In this document: positions 19,736-27,993 of the stretch, in pieces
How the letters are laid out: each line of letters begins with the position of its first letter
Position numbering within the stretch: the first letter of the stretch is position 1
NCBI GenBank assembly: GCA_009838965.1
Contig: VXQP01000097.1
Coordinates: forward strand, 1-56,611
Direction: 5' to 3'
Length of the DNA stretch: 56,611 nt
DNA from: Chloroflexota bacterium
GTDB taxonomy: Bacteria > Chloroflexota > Dehalococcoidia > Lucifugimonadales > Australimonadaceae
The notes under the pieces: model-generated
The model's input: only the letters and a program-made list of their open reading frames with translations
What the model was told of the DNA's origin: nothing
Database searches by the model: none
Position numbers and translations under genes: made by a program

Positions 19736-20722
19736 CTACGAGCACGATTCGATTCCAAACTCCGTAACTCTCCATATCTCTGTTAACCGGAGTTCGTCAC
19801 CGATAGGGCCTTGGTATGTGCTCAAGTAGTAGAGTAAAGGGTTATCCCGAATAAACTCGATGACAAAAAGGTTGTCATGGGAAGAGTCTGTAAACAGGCT
19901 TTCGTAGCGTATCGTTTCACGTCCTTGGAACTGAGATGCTCCAACGTACGAGTAGGGGTCTCCACTTAGCCGGTTGACGAATAGTAGCGTCCCAAAGTAA
20001 TCCAAGGGATCCGGGTAGCGTGCATGATCTTCCCGAAGGGCAGGGACGAACGGAAGCCCGCTCAGCCAGATCATACCCATAGGGTCAAGTACTGCATCCC
20101 ATGACGCTTCCGGATAGTTCATTGCAGCGGCGTGGGCAGGATCGAATGTGGACTCGTATGCTTCGTCGAGGTTTGATTCGCCGTATGATAATTGCACTCT
20201 CACCTTCAGGCGCCACCCCGCTTCTTTGTCCGGAGTGAATACAGCACGAACGGCCGCCACATATCTTTCCTCTGTTCCTACAAACATCGTCCCTGTAGGA
20301 CCAGTGAGAACTTCATATGCAAATACTACCGCACATCCTTCGGAGATCCTCTGTTGAAGCGCAGAACGGGCCTCTTCCAGGTTGTGCGCGAGCATCCCAC
20401 GCACTTTTCCTTCATCCCCGCTGAGCGACTCGATCTGCACGCTTGAGGTTGGCCTCACTGTGAGAGTCGGCATGGCGGTGAGTGCCAGGCCTTCGGGGAG
20501 TCCCGCTGTCGCAGTCGGCAGTGGCAGTGGGGTTGCCGTTGCCGTCGGAGCAGGCGATGGCGCGAGAGTCGGGATCAGCGTTGGCGTAGGAGGGACAAGT
20601 GTTGCGGTCAGCGCTGGAGCAAGTGTCGCGGTTGGCACGGGCGTGGGCGTCGGTGAAGCGCAGGCAACCACCGCGACCAGCAGCAATGCGAGGGACGAGA
20701 GAAGAACAGTACGAGACTGCAT
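19736..20722 (-). CDS. Lipoprotein of unknown function with Pro/Thr-rich linker
   Basis: A 328-residue exported protein. The N-terminus is a clear lipoprotein signal, hydrophobic LALLLVAVVAC with the lipidated Cys at about residue 21. It is followed by about 50 residues of alternating Pro and Thr repeats (TPTPVPTATLAP and similar), a flexible linker seen in cell-surface lipoproteins of Chloroflexota. The remaining 230 residues form a folded domain I do not recognise, with several aromatic strands (FGTLLFVNRLSG, YYLSTYQGPIG). Base composition is clearly less GC-rich than its neighbours, suggesting different history. It converges with the Rieske gene 13 bases away. Confidence 0.85.
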   Translation of the reverse strand: MQSRTVLLSSLALLLVAVVACASPTPTPVPTATLAPALTATLVPPTPTLIPTLAPSPAPTATATPLPLPTATAGLPEGLALTAMPTLTVRPTSSVQIESLSGDEGKVRGMLAHNLEEARSALQQRISEGCAVVFAYEVLTGPTGTMFVGTEERYVAAVRAVFTPDKEAGWRLKVRVQLSYGESNLDEAYESTFDPAHAAAMNYPEASWDAVLDPMGMIWLSGLPFVPALREDHARYPDPLDYFGTLLFVNRLSGDPYSYVGASQFQGRETIRYESLFTDSSHDNLFVIEFIRDNPLLYYLSTYQGPIGDELRLTEIWRVTEFGIESCS

Positions 20723-20740
20723 CGAGCGGAGTTACCTGCC

Positions 20741-21724
20741 TTACACGTCGTCACAGTAGGCGAAGGCGTTGCCGACGGGCGAGGCGTAGACCTCGATGTA
20801 GTCGACGATGGTGGTCGGGCGGCCGTCGCTGACGGCGGCTGCCGCTATCCACGCGCACGTCTCGCGCGTGCCGAACGCGGGGCCGCCCGGCGACGGCATG
20901 CCGGTGCTGACGCGCCCGCGGTAGGCGGCGTCCTGGCTCGTGTCGTCCTCCGGGATGACGTAGGAGTCAAAGTAGTCCGCCATGCCGCGGGCGTCGCCCT
21001 CTTCGAGGCGCGCGAGTATCGCGCGGTCGAACTCCTCGTTCAGCCACGCGCCCGGCATCCCCGGCGTATGCCAGAGGCCGCCCGACGCCGCGACCGCGAC
21101 GCGCAGGTCGGACGGCGCGTCGTCCAGCGCCTCACGCACGGCCTTGCCGAACTGGTAGCTGCGCAGGCCGGACACCTGCGGCGCGAAGTAGAGGTTCATC
21201 ATGATGGGCACGGAGGGCAGCGAGAAGTCGGTCAGCTCCTCGACCGACCGGATGACGCCGCCCGCGAGGCCGCGGTCCGGCTTCGGCATGTCCATGCAGA
21301 AGGCGGGGTCGAAGCCGCGCTGCATGACGCCGGAGAGCAGGTGCACAGCCAACTCCGGGTGGCCGGGGAAGCGATAGCCGGGCTCGGCGTGGCGCCCGAT
21401 CTCGGCGGTGCGGGGCTCGCGCGGCGACTTCGCGTAGCTGTCGCCGACATAGACGGCGAACGCGGGGTAGTTGTTGAAGTCGAAGCACTCCAACTGGTCA
21501 TCGCTGAATATGACGAGCACGTCCGGTTCGAGCTCGGCGATGCGCTCGCGCAGGACACGGAAGCCCTCGTGCGTGCGGTTGGCCTTGGATATGTTCACCT
21601 CGAGCGACTCGTTGGGCACGTCGGCGCGGATCGGCCGCGCGTTCCGGCGCTCGACCCACAGCTCCGGCGGGAGCGAGGTCGTGCCCCCGTGCGAATGGAA
21701 GAACGTTCCGACGATGGTGGCCAT
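20741..21724 (-). CDS. LigB-superfamily (class III extradiol dioxygenase-like) protein
   Basis: A 327-residue member of the catalytic-subunit superfamily of protocatechuate 4,5-dioxygenase. The N-terminal metal-ligand segment FFHSHGG (H10, H12) and the later active-site loop AASGGLWHTPG are present. At the position where LigB has its second iron-binding His (usual NDH) this protein has DDQ (residues 75-77), as does the paralogue at 48426. So the metal site differs, or the reaction is not a classic ring cleavage. No LigA-type small subunit is nearby. GGGGGAGG just before the ATG at 21724 fixes the start. Confidence 0.85.
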   Translation of the reverse strand: MATIVGTFFHSHGGTTSLPPELWVERRNARPIRADVPNESLEVNISKANRTHEGFRVLRERIAELEPDVLVIFSDDQLECFDFNNYPAFAVYVGDSYAKSPREPRTAEIGRHAEPGYRFPGHPELAVHLLSGVMQRGFDPAFCMDMPKPDRGLAGGVIRSVEELTDFSLPSVPIMMNLYFAPQVSGLRSYQFGKAVREALDDAPSDLRVAVAASGGLWHTPGMPGAWLNEEFDRAILARLEEGDARGMADYFDSYVIPEDDTSQDAAYRGRVSTGMPSPGGPAFGTRETCAWIAAAAVSDGRPTTIVDYIEVYASPVGNAFAYCDDV

Positions 21725-21779
21725 GCCTCCCCCTTTCGTCGTACTGCGCGTTGCGCGCAGTATACGCGCCCGCGCTCCA

Positions 21780-21988
21780 ACCCTCACCCGCCACGCTGCC
21801 GCGCGGCGACCCATTCGACAAGCTCAGGGCAGGCTCTCTCCCTGAGGGAGAGGTGGGGCTGCGAGGTCCGAGAGATTCCTCGGCTCTGCTGCACTTCGCT
21901 CGGAATGACAACCCTACTCCACCCCAGCCCACCGTGTGCGCTGCCCGCGCACTCTGGATTCCCGCCGGTGCGGGAACGACGGACCCAA
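21780..21988. repeat. Composite intergenic repeat mosaic (locus 3)
   Basis: Modules in order: CCCTCACCCGCCACGCTGC, CCATTCGACAAGCTCAGGGC, the inverted repeat CTCTCCCTGAGGGAGAG, GTGGGGCTGCGAG, TTCGCTCGGAATGACAACC and the hairpin module ATTCCCGCCGGTGCGGGAACGACGG. The first 80 bases are nearly identical to 22516-22600. It fills the 353-base gap between the LigB-like gene and the gene at 22078. Confidence 0.7.
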
Positions 21989-22077
21989 GGCAGAGTGTGA
22001 CACGAGGGCATTGCGGTGTACGGCCCTGCCTCCCATAGAGTGAGCATAGCCCGATAAGGGGCGAGGAGGTAGGCGAA

Positions 22078-22464
22078 ATGGCAGTTGCGAACCCGAACAT
22101 CAACCCGCTGGCGGAGCTGGGAGCGTTCCTCCCCGGCGACACGCTCGAGCGGCTGGCCGTGCTGCTGGCGGAGCCGGACGCCCGCCACACGTGCGGGCAG
22201 CTGGCGCGGCTGGGCGCGGCGTTCAGCAGCCTGGGCGCAAGCTTGACGAGTGCCGCAAAGGACGGTATGCACGACCGGCTCGCCGGAGGGGATGGGCGCG
22301 CCTTCGAGTCCGGCGTGCTGTTCCAGTGGCGGAGGCCGTCCGTCGTGACGGCGGTGGACACGCAGCGGGTGCGTACCGCTTTCCCGCCGACGATGCGGCC
22401 CGACCTCTACAAGAGGCGAGAGACGCAAGGAGTGGTGGGCGTCACGGTGAAAGAGGCGGCCTAG
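22078..22464 (+). CDS. Small protein of unknown function
   Basis: A 128-residue soluble protein that I do not recognise. AGGAGG 8 bases before the ATG supports it as a real gene. An N-terminal half of short helices (PLAELGAFLPGDTLERL) is followed by a basic beta-rich C-terminal part (GVLFQWRRPSVVTAVDTQRV, then RPDLYKRRETQG). The pattern of a strand followed by 'VDT-x-x-VR-x-AFPP' recalls small phage-encoded proteins, but the similarity is too weak to name. It sits alone between two repeat mosaics, as a mobile or recently arrived gene might. Confidence 0.6.
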   Translation: MAVANPNINPLAELGAFLPGDTLERLAVLLAEPDARHTCGQLARLGAAFSSLGASLTSAAKDGMHDRLAGGDGRAFESGVLFQWRRPSVVTAVDTQRVRTAFPPTMRPDLYKRRETQGVVGVTVKEAA

Positions 22465-22493
22465 CCCGCGGCGCCGCTCCGTGCGGGAACGAC

Positions 22494-22755
22494 GGGTGCC
22501 AGGCACTGCGTCCGCGGCACCCTCACCCGCCACGCTACGGCGCGGCGACCCATTCGACAAGCTCAGGGCAGGCTCTCTCCCAGGGGGAGAGGTGGGGCTG
22601 CGAGGTTCCTGCCTCTGCAGGAACGACGGAACCGGCGTTCCTCAGGTACACCCTCCCGAGAGGATTCCGCGCGCTAAAGCGCGGGCTCCGCTCGGAATGA
22701 CAACGCCGATTCACCCCCATCCTTGCCTTCCCCCGTCGAGGGGGAAGGAACCGGA
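22494..22755. repeat. Composite intergenic repeat mosaic (locus 4)
   Basis: Modules: CCCTCACCCGCCACGCTACG, CCATTCGACAAGCTCAGGGC, CTCTCCCAGGGGGAGAG, GTGGGGCTGCGAGG, a TTCCTGCCTCTGCAGGAACG hairpin, CGCGCGCTAAAGCGCG, GCTCGGAATGACAAC and finally CCTTCCCCCGTCGAGGGGGAAGG, a 9-base perfect stem that may also act as a terminator. It fills the 305-base gap between the small gene and the converging dehydrogenase. Confidence 0.7.
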
Positions 22756-22769
22756 CGGTGGAGAGGAGA

Positions 22770-23849
22770 TCAGGCCGCCATGTTGGGGTTGACCATCACC
22801 CAGACGGCGTCGGCGCCGTTGCCCTCGCCGCCGGAGGCGAGGCAGGCCTCGCCGGTCAGTTCCAGCGGGAAGTTGTGCGTCACCATCTCCTTGAGCGGGT
22901 AGTCGCCCGACGCGATCATCTCGAGGCCCATCGCCACGCTCGCGTAGCTGTGGCCCCGGCACGCCCGGAGCTGTCCGTACTTGCCGGTCAGCAGCTCCAG
23001 CGAGAACGACTCCAACTCGTAGGCCTGCGTGACGACGATTCCACCCCGCCGCACCAGGACCTCGATGGCCTGGTTGAAGATGACGGGGATGCGGCCGGTC
23101 GTGCAGTCGACCACCGCGTCAGCGCCGCGCCCGCTCGTGATGTCCATGATCGTTTCGACGAAGTCGTTGGTCTGGACGTCAATCGTGTGGTCCGCGCCGA
23201 GCCGCCGGGCCGCTTCGAGCCGCGCGCCGTCCTTCGACAGGCCGGTCACGATGACCGTCGCACCCGCCTTCTTCGCTGCAAGGGTCGCGCCGAGTCCCTT
23301 GGAGCCCGGCCCCTGCACGACGACTGTCTTGCCCGGAGCGGCCTCTCCCTCCCTGACCGCCCACTGCACGCCGTTGCCGACCGGCAGGGCCAGCGCGGCC
23401 TCGTCGGGAGTCATCGTCTGCGGCACCTTGTGCAGCACTACGTTCGGGGGCAGGTAGAGGTACTGCCGGAAGCCGCCGTCGAGCCTGCTGGGGTTGGGGT
23501 TGTTGTGCGTGTCGGTGAGCCAGCAGTGCCTGAACTCGCCGATGCGGCACCACTCGCAGTGTCCGCACGGGAGGTACTCCTCCAGCGCGACGAGCTCGCC
23601 TTCCTCGACACCGTGACGGTCCAGGAACCCCTGCCCGGCCTTCACGATGACGCCCGCGTTCTCGTGCGCGTTCATGCCAGGCACCGGACTCCTGCCGCCG
23701 CCCTCTCTCGTGAAGTAGCCGTAGGAGCCGCACATGCCGGCCGCCTCGACTCTCATCAGGGCGCTGTTGTAGTCGATGTCCGGAACGTCGATCTCCTGTA
23801 TCTCCGCCGTGCGGGGCGCAACCTTCACTGCAGCCAGCGTCGTCTCCAT
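22770..23849 (-). CDS. Zinc-dependent alcohol dehydrogenase family (MDR) oxidoreductase
   Basis: A 359-residue medium-chain dehydrogenase/reductase. The structural-zinc lobe PCGHCEWCRIGEFRHC has four cysteines. The catalytic-zinc side is represented by AAGMCGSYGYF (Cys) and MNAHENAG (His-Glu). The Rossmann motif is VQGPGSKGLGATLAAKKAG, and D/R positions downstream (LSKDGARLEAARRLGAD) bind NAD(P). It probably oxidises an alcohol or diol intermediate. It lies 21 bases downstream of the ligJ-like gene on the same strand, so they are likely one operon. Confidence 0.9.
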   Translation of the reverse strand: METTLAAVKVAPRTAEIQEIDVPDIDYNSALMRVEAAGMCGSYGYFTREGGGRSPVPGMNAHENAGVIVKAGQGFLDRHGVEEGELVALEEYLPCGHCEWCRIGEFRHCWLTDTHNNPNPSRLDGGFRQYLYLPPNVVLHKVPQTMTPDEAALALPVGNGVQWAVREGEAAPGKTVVVQGPGSKGLGATLAAKKAGATVIVTGLSKDGARLEAARRLGADHTIDVQTNDFVETIMDITSGRGADAVVDCTTGRIPVIFNQAIEVLVRRGGIVVTQAYELESFSLELLTGKYGQLRACRGHSYASVAMGLEMIASGDYPLKEMVTHNFPLELTGEACLASGGEGNGADAVWVMVNPNMAA

Positions 23850-23870
23850 GGCTCCCTCCTTCCGTTGTCC

Positions 23871-24896
23871 CTATGCCTTGCCCGCCTCGATCTTCTCGAC
23901 GTACGGCTTCGCGCGCGGATATGCCTTCAGCACGTTGCCGTGGAACAGCTTGTAGCGGTCGTCCTCCGTCAGCCAGTCGATGCCGTCGATGTACGGCTTT
24001 GTGTCGTCGTACCAGCGCCCGGTGTCGGGGTCGATGGCCTGCACGCCCCCGATCATCTCGGAGGCGAACAGCACATTATCGACGCCTATGGTCTTCAGCA
24101 TGAACTCCGTCGCGGCCTGGTTGTAGATGGCGGTGTCGAAGTAGAGGCGGCTCAGGAATTCGTCGAACGGCTCCCGCTTCGCCATGATACTCAGCCCCTT
24201 GAAACGCGCGTACTGGTACGGAATGGCCCCGCCCCCGTGCGGAAGGATGAACCTGATGCCGGGGAAGTCCTGGAAGATGTTGGAGTCCATGAGCTGCACG
24301 AAACCGGTGTTGTCCACGTTCATGTAGTGGGAGCCGGTGGTCGTGAACGCGGGGTTGCACGTACCGGAGCCGTGGATCATCGCAGGCACATCCAGCTCCA
24401 CCATCTTCTCGTAGAGCGGGTACCAGTAGCGGTCGCCGAGCGGCGGATCGGTCCAGTAGCCGCCGGACGGGTCCGGGTTGAGGTTGCAGCCGACGAACCC
24501 CAGGTCGTTCACGGCGCGCTCCAACTCCTGCACGACGCCCTTCTCCGGCGGCACGCCGGGCGACTGCGGCAGCGAGCACGCGCCGATGAAGCGGTCCGGG
24601 TAGATGTCACAGACGCGCTTGATCATGTCGTTGTTGATCTCGGTCCAGTAGCGGCTGATGAGCTCGCCGCCGAAGTGGTGGCCCATCCAGGAGGCGCGCG
24701 GCGAGAAGATGGCGACGTCCGTGCCGCGCTCGTTCTGCAGCTTGAGCTGGCCGTTCTCCAGCGAGGCGCGTATCTCGTCGTCGGAGACGTTGACGGGGTG
24801 CTTCACCGGCGCGCCCATGAACGTGATCTGGGTGGCGCGGAAGATCTGCACCCCGGCGGGCGCAGTGGTGTAGTGGCCGTGGGAGTCGATGATCAT
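23871..24896 (-). CDS. ligJ: 4-Oxalomesaconate hydratase-like amidohydrolase (LigJ family)
   Basis: LigJ hydrates 4-oxalomesaconate to 4-carboxy-4-hydroxy-2-oxoadipate in the protocatechuate 4,5-cleavage and gallate pathways. The 341-residue product begins MIIDSHGHYTTAP, contains FSPRASWMGHHFG, LPQSPGV, LNPDPSGGYWTDPPL, PAMIHGSG, TGSHYMNVD, LPHGGGAIPY and LFASEMIGG. This is the LigJ pattern along the whole length, not merely an amidohydrolase fold. The metal ligands HGH, H in MIHGSG and H in LPHGGG are kept. The start at 24896 follows family similarity; an in-frame ATG at 24944 would add 16 residues. Forms a likely operon with the downstream dehydrogenase. The enzymes before and after it in the pathway (LigAB, LigC, LigI, LigK) are not recognisable in the window. 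Confidence 0.82.
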   Translation of the reverse strand: MIIDSHGHYTTAPAGVQIFRATQITFMGAPVKHPVNVSDDEIRASLENGQLKLQNERGTDVAIFSPRASWMGHHFGGELISRYWTEINNDMIKRVCDIYPDRFIGACSLPQSPGVPPEKGVVQELERAVNDLGFVGCNLNPDPSGGYWTDPPLGDRYWYPLYEKMVELDVPAMIHGSGTCNPAFTTTGSHYMNVDNTGFVQLMDSNIFQDFPGIRFILPHGGGAIPYQYARFKGLSIMAKREPFDEFLSRLYFDTAIYNQAATEFMLKTIGVDNVLFASEMIGGVQAIDPDTGRWYDDTKPYIDGIDWLTEDDRYKLFHGNVLKAYPRAKPYVEKIEAGKA

Positions 24897-24951
24897 CTGG
24901 TTCGGTTGCTCCTGTGCGGTGCGGGAGGTGTCGCCGCGCAGCATCTCTGTG

Positions 24952-24961
24952 GGAACGTTCC
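24952..24961 (-). promoter_or_regulatory. Palindrome in the ligJ promoter region
   Basis: GGAACGTTCC is a perfect 10-base palindrome. On the minus strand a -10-like TAGTAT (24980 to 24975) precedes it, so a regulator bound here would sit over the start of transcription. Inference only; a single site. Confidence 0.3.
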
Positions 24962-25072
24962 GCGCGGTGAGCGCATACTACTCCATGAACACGGCAAGGT
25001 GTGAGCACGAGCGCCGGGGTGGCCAGCACCGGAGCGCACGCCTATGATGCGCCAACCATGCGAGGGGTGAGG

Positions 25073-26680
25073 ATGAGGAAACTGCTGACAATCGCGAGGG
25101 TGCTGCCGGCGGCGCTGGTCCCGGTGGCGCTGCTGCTGGCCACGGCCTGCGGCGGGGAAGACTCGTTCGGCCCCGCCGGGGCCCAGGGACCAGCCGGGGC
25201 CCCTGGCGAGGCAGGTATGGAATTCTCTGTCGATGAGGAGGCTGCATCCGACGGCGCGATGATGGAGAAGGCGCAGCCTACGCCGGCTCCCGCCGCGATA
25301 ATGGAGGAAGATGAGGGATCCACCAACGGCTCCGGCAGCCCCCGCCTCTCCCCGCTCTCGCAGAGCCGCATCATCGTCCACACGGCGCACATGTCCCTCA
25401 TCGTTGACGACGTCGCCGGCACGGTCGACCGCATCGCCGGTATCGCCGCATCGCTCGGCGGATGGCTCGTCAGCTCCGACCGGGTGTCGCGACACACCGG
25501 CGCGGTCGCCATCCGTGTGCCCGCCGAGTCGCTCGATCGCGCCTTCGACATGATCGAGGCCACCGCACGGGACGTTGTCGCCCGGGCCGTCACCAGCGAG
25601 GACGTGACCGACCAGTACGTCGACACGCAGTCGCGCCTCTCCAGCCTGCAGGCGACCCAGGCGCGCCTCCTGGGCTTCCTCGAGCAGACGCAGAACGTGG
25701 AGGAGGCCCTCAAGGTCCAGAACGAACTCTCCTCCATCCAGTTGCAGATCGAGGAGATGCAGGGGCGGCTCAACTACTTCCAGCAGGTCTCGGCCTTCTC
25801 GCTCATCGAGGTCAGCCTCACCGTTGCGCCGCTCGACATGAGCGTGGACGCAGGGCCGGACGAGGCGTTCAGGGTCGGCCAGCCTGCCCGCTTCCGCGCG
25901 ACGTTCACGCCGCCGGACGGTATCGACGACTTCTCATTCACCTGGGACTTCGGCGACGGCTCGTCGGTCACCGGCCACACCACCGCACCCACGCCGGACG
26001 GGCAGCGCGTCACCGCGACCGTGAACCACGTCTACCCCGACGGCGACGACTCGCCCTACATCGTTTCCGTCGAGATCACCGGCAGGGGCGAGGGCGGCAT
26101 CGCGGAAGGCAGCGACTCGCTCCTCGCGACCGTGACCGAGGTGCCGTCCATCGACGTCTTCGCAGGCGAGTGGCGCACGGTCGAGGAGGGCGAGGAGGTC
26201 CGCTACACCGCGTCATTCACCGCACCGGAAGAGCTCTGGGACTACGAGTACCAGTGGGACTTCGGCGACGGCTCACCCACCGTCAGCGGCGAGATCGACG
26301 AGGGCACCCGCGTCGAGGCCGCCCACGCCTACATCGACTACCGCCCGGACCCTTACAACGTGCGGCTGACCGTCAGCGCGATGAGCGACGCGGGGCGCAT
26401 ATCGTCCTCCGGCTCCTTCGAGGTGTTCGTGACCGAATCGGAAGGCTTCCTCATCGGCGGATGGGAGGTCGAGAGCACGTTCAAGGACGCCGTCCGGGCG
26501 CTCTCGGCGGTGGGTATCGCGCTCTCCTACATCCTCATCTGGGTCGTCGTTTTCATCCCGCTCATCGTGCTGGGGTGGGTCGTCGTCCGGTTCAGCAAAC
26601 GGGTGGGTGCGCGCTACAACATCTCGCGTCCACGCCGCTCCGGCAGTCCTTCTTCCGAACCGAGGGAAGAGCAGCCGTAG
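25073..26680 (+). CDS. Membrane lipoprotein with DUF4349-like domain and two PKD domains
   Basis: A 535-residue envelope protein. The signal is VALLLATAC with the lipidated Cys about 24 residues in. Next comes a low-complexity Ala/Gly/Glu stretch, then a DUF4349-like domain (VPAESLDRAFDMIE, VTDQYVDTQSRLSSLQATQ and a coiled coil LKVQNELSSIQLQIEEMQG). Two PKD-type beta-sandwich repeats follow, marked by FTWDFGDGSS and YQWDFGDGSP. A C-terminal membrane helix (ALSYILIWVVVFIPLIVLG) and a basic cytoplasmic tail end it. Known DUF4349 proteins usually pass from the coiled coil to the membrane helix directly; here the PKD pair is inserted. GAGGGG 5 bases before the ATG at 25073 supports the start. An ATG at 25058 with TATGAT 9 bases upstream (leaderless) is an alternative. 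Confidence 0.85.
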   Translation: MRKLLTIARVLPAALVPVALLLATACGGEDSFGPAGAQGPAGAPGEAGMEFSVDEEAASDGAMMEKAQPTPAPAAIMEEDEGSTNGSGSPRLSPLSQSRIIVHTAHMSLIVDDVAGTVDRIAGIAASLGGWLVSSDRVSRHTGAVAIRVPAESLDRAFDMIEATARDVVARAVTSEDVTDQYVDTQSRLSSLQATQARLLGFLEQTQNVEEALKVQNELSSIQLQIEEMQGRLNYFQQVSAFSLIEVSLTVAPLDMSVDAGPDEAFRVGQPARFRATFTPPDGIDDFSFTWDFGDGSSVTGHTTAPTPDGQRVTATVNHVYPDGDDSPYIVSVEITGRGEGGIAEGSDSLLATVTEVPSIDVFAGEWRTVEEGEEVRYTASFTAPEELWDYEYQWDFGDGSPTVSGEIDEGTRVEAAHAYIDYRPDPYNVRLTVSAMSDAGRISSSGSFEVFVTESEGFLIGGWEVESTFKDAVRALSAVGIALSYILIWVVVFIPLIVLGWVVVRFSKRVGARYNISRPRRSGSPSSEPREEQP

Positions 26681-26754
26681 TCTTCCGCTTGCCACGACGC
26701 GCGATTCGCGCCAAGATTGCCGCGAGCAATCCCACGCTGGCGGGAGGTGTGCGC

Positions 26755-27993
26755 ATGACGCAGGTGAACGAGGCGAAGGCATTCGTCGAGCCATCAGGCG
26801 AGAAGGAGCGTGCGGGACTCGGCGCGTGGAAGGTGGCACGGACGCCATACGACCACTTCATGGCGGCGCAGGACCTCCCCATCTACCGCGGCCTCGGCAT
26901 GTACGACATCCGCGAGATACCCAAGTCCCCGTGGAAGCGCATGGGCGGGCTCGGCTCCTTCATCCAACTCGACGGCACGGACGGCAAACTCGGCATGTAC
27001 GCCTGGGAGCTGCCGCCGCGCTCCGAGTCGACCGTCGAACGCCACCTCTACGAGGAGGTCTACTACGTCTTCGAGGGCCGCGGCGCGACGGAGGTCTGGC
27101 GCGAGGGCAGCGACCGCAAGCACACGTTCGAGTGGCAGGCGGGCAGCCTCTTCGCGATACCGGTCAACACCAACCACCGCATCATCAATGCGAGCTCGGG
27201 CCCCGTCGTCCTCGTCGGCGGCACGACCGCCCCGCCCATCTTCAACCTCTTCGACAACCAGCAGTTCATCTTCGACAGCGACTTCGCCTTCAACGACCGC
27301 TTCGACGACTCGGACGACTACTTCCGGCCACAGGACAGCATCGTCGCCGACCCATTGCACGAGCGCGCCATGCGCGTGACCAACCTCATCCCGGACATGG
27401 CCACGTGCGAGCTGCCGCTCGACAACCAGCGTTCGCCCGGCTACCGGCGCGTCATCCCGCAGATGGCGAACGGACGCTTCTACACGTTCGTCGGCGAGCA
27501 CCACAGCGGGCGCTACTCGATGGCGCACCACCCGCCCGGCCCCGGCTCCGTCGTGCTCATCTGCATCAACGGCTCCGGCTATACGCTCGCGTGGCCGCAG
27601 TCGGCCACGATCCGCCCCTGGGAGACCGGCAACGGCGAGTCCGTCATGCGGCAGGACTACCGTCCCGGCGGGATGGTGGTGAACAACCCCGGCGGCACGG
27701 GCTGGTTCCACATGCACCACAGCACAGGCAAGCAGCCGCTGCGGCTCCTCGTCTTCGGCGGTATCCCGCAGGGCGTCGGCATCCAGTTGAGGCGCCAGGG
27801 CGAGACCGAAGTCTCCGGCAACCTGCCCATCGAGATGGGCGGGCGCAGCATCACCTACCAGGCCGAGGACCCGTTCATCCGCGAGGAGTACAAACGCATG
27901 CTCGCCGTCGAGGGCGTCGAGTTCGACATGCCGGACTGGGCGTACACCGGCGAGGTCCCCACCGGCCACACGCTGGAGATCAGCGGGCCGTGA
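26755..27993 (+). CDS. Bicupin-domain protein of unknown substrate
   Basis: A 412-residue soluble protein with two cupin-like barrels. The first has HLYEEVYYVFEGRG around residues 100-113, the classic cupin motif 1 pattern, with motif 2 near FAIPVNTNHRI. The second has GEHHSGRYSMAHH and GTGWFHMHHSTG. The histidines could bind a metal, so a dioxygenase or isomerase is possible, as in gentisate dioxygenase-like bicupins. GGGAGG 7 bases before the ATG fixes the start. The stop overlaps the next gene's GTG by 4 bases (GTGA), showing translational coupling with the racemase-superfamily gene. Confidence 0.82.
   Translation: MTQVNEAKAFVEPSGEKERAGLGAWKVARTPYDHFMAAQDLPIYRGLGMYDIREIPKSPWKRMGGLGSFIQLDGTDGKLGMYAWELPPRSESTVERHLYEEVYYVFEGRGATEVWREGSDRKHTFEWQAGSLFAIPVNTNHRIINASSGPVVLVGGTTAPPIFNLFDNQQFIFDSDFAFNDRFDDSDDYFRPQDSIVADPLHERAMRVTNLIPDMATCELPLDNQRSPGYRRVIPQMANGRFYTFVGEHHSGRYSMAHHPPGPGSVVLICINGSGYTLAWPQSATIRPWETGNGESVMRQDYRPGGMVVNNPGGTGWFHMHHSTGKQPLRLLVFGGIPQGVGIQLRRQGETEVSGNLPIEMGGRSITYQAEDPFIREEYKRMLAVEGVEFDMPDWAYTGEVPTGHTLEISGP

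Noticed and set aside
22758-25004. A 748-codon open frame on the plus strand
   Set aside because: It runs antisense across two well-supported genes (alcohol dehydrogenase and LigJ-like) and across their intergenic gap.
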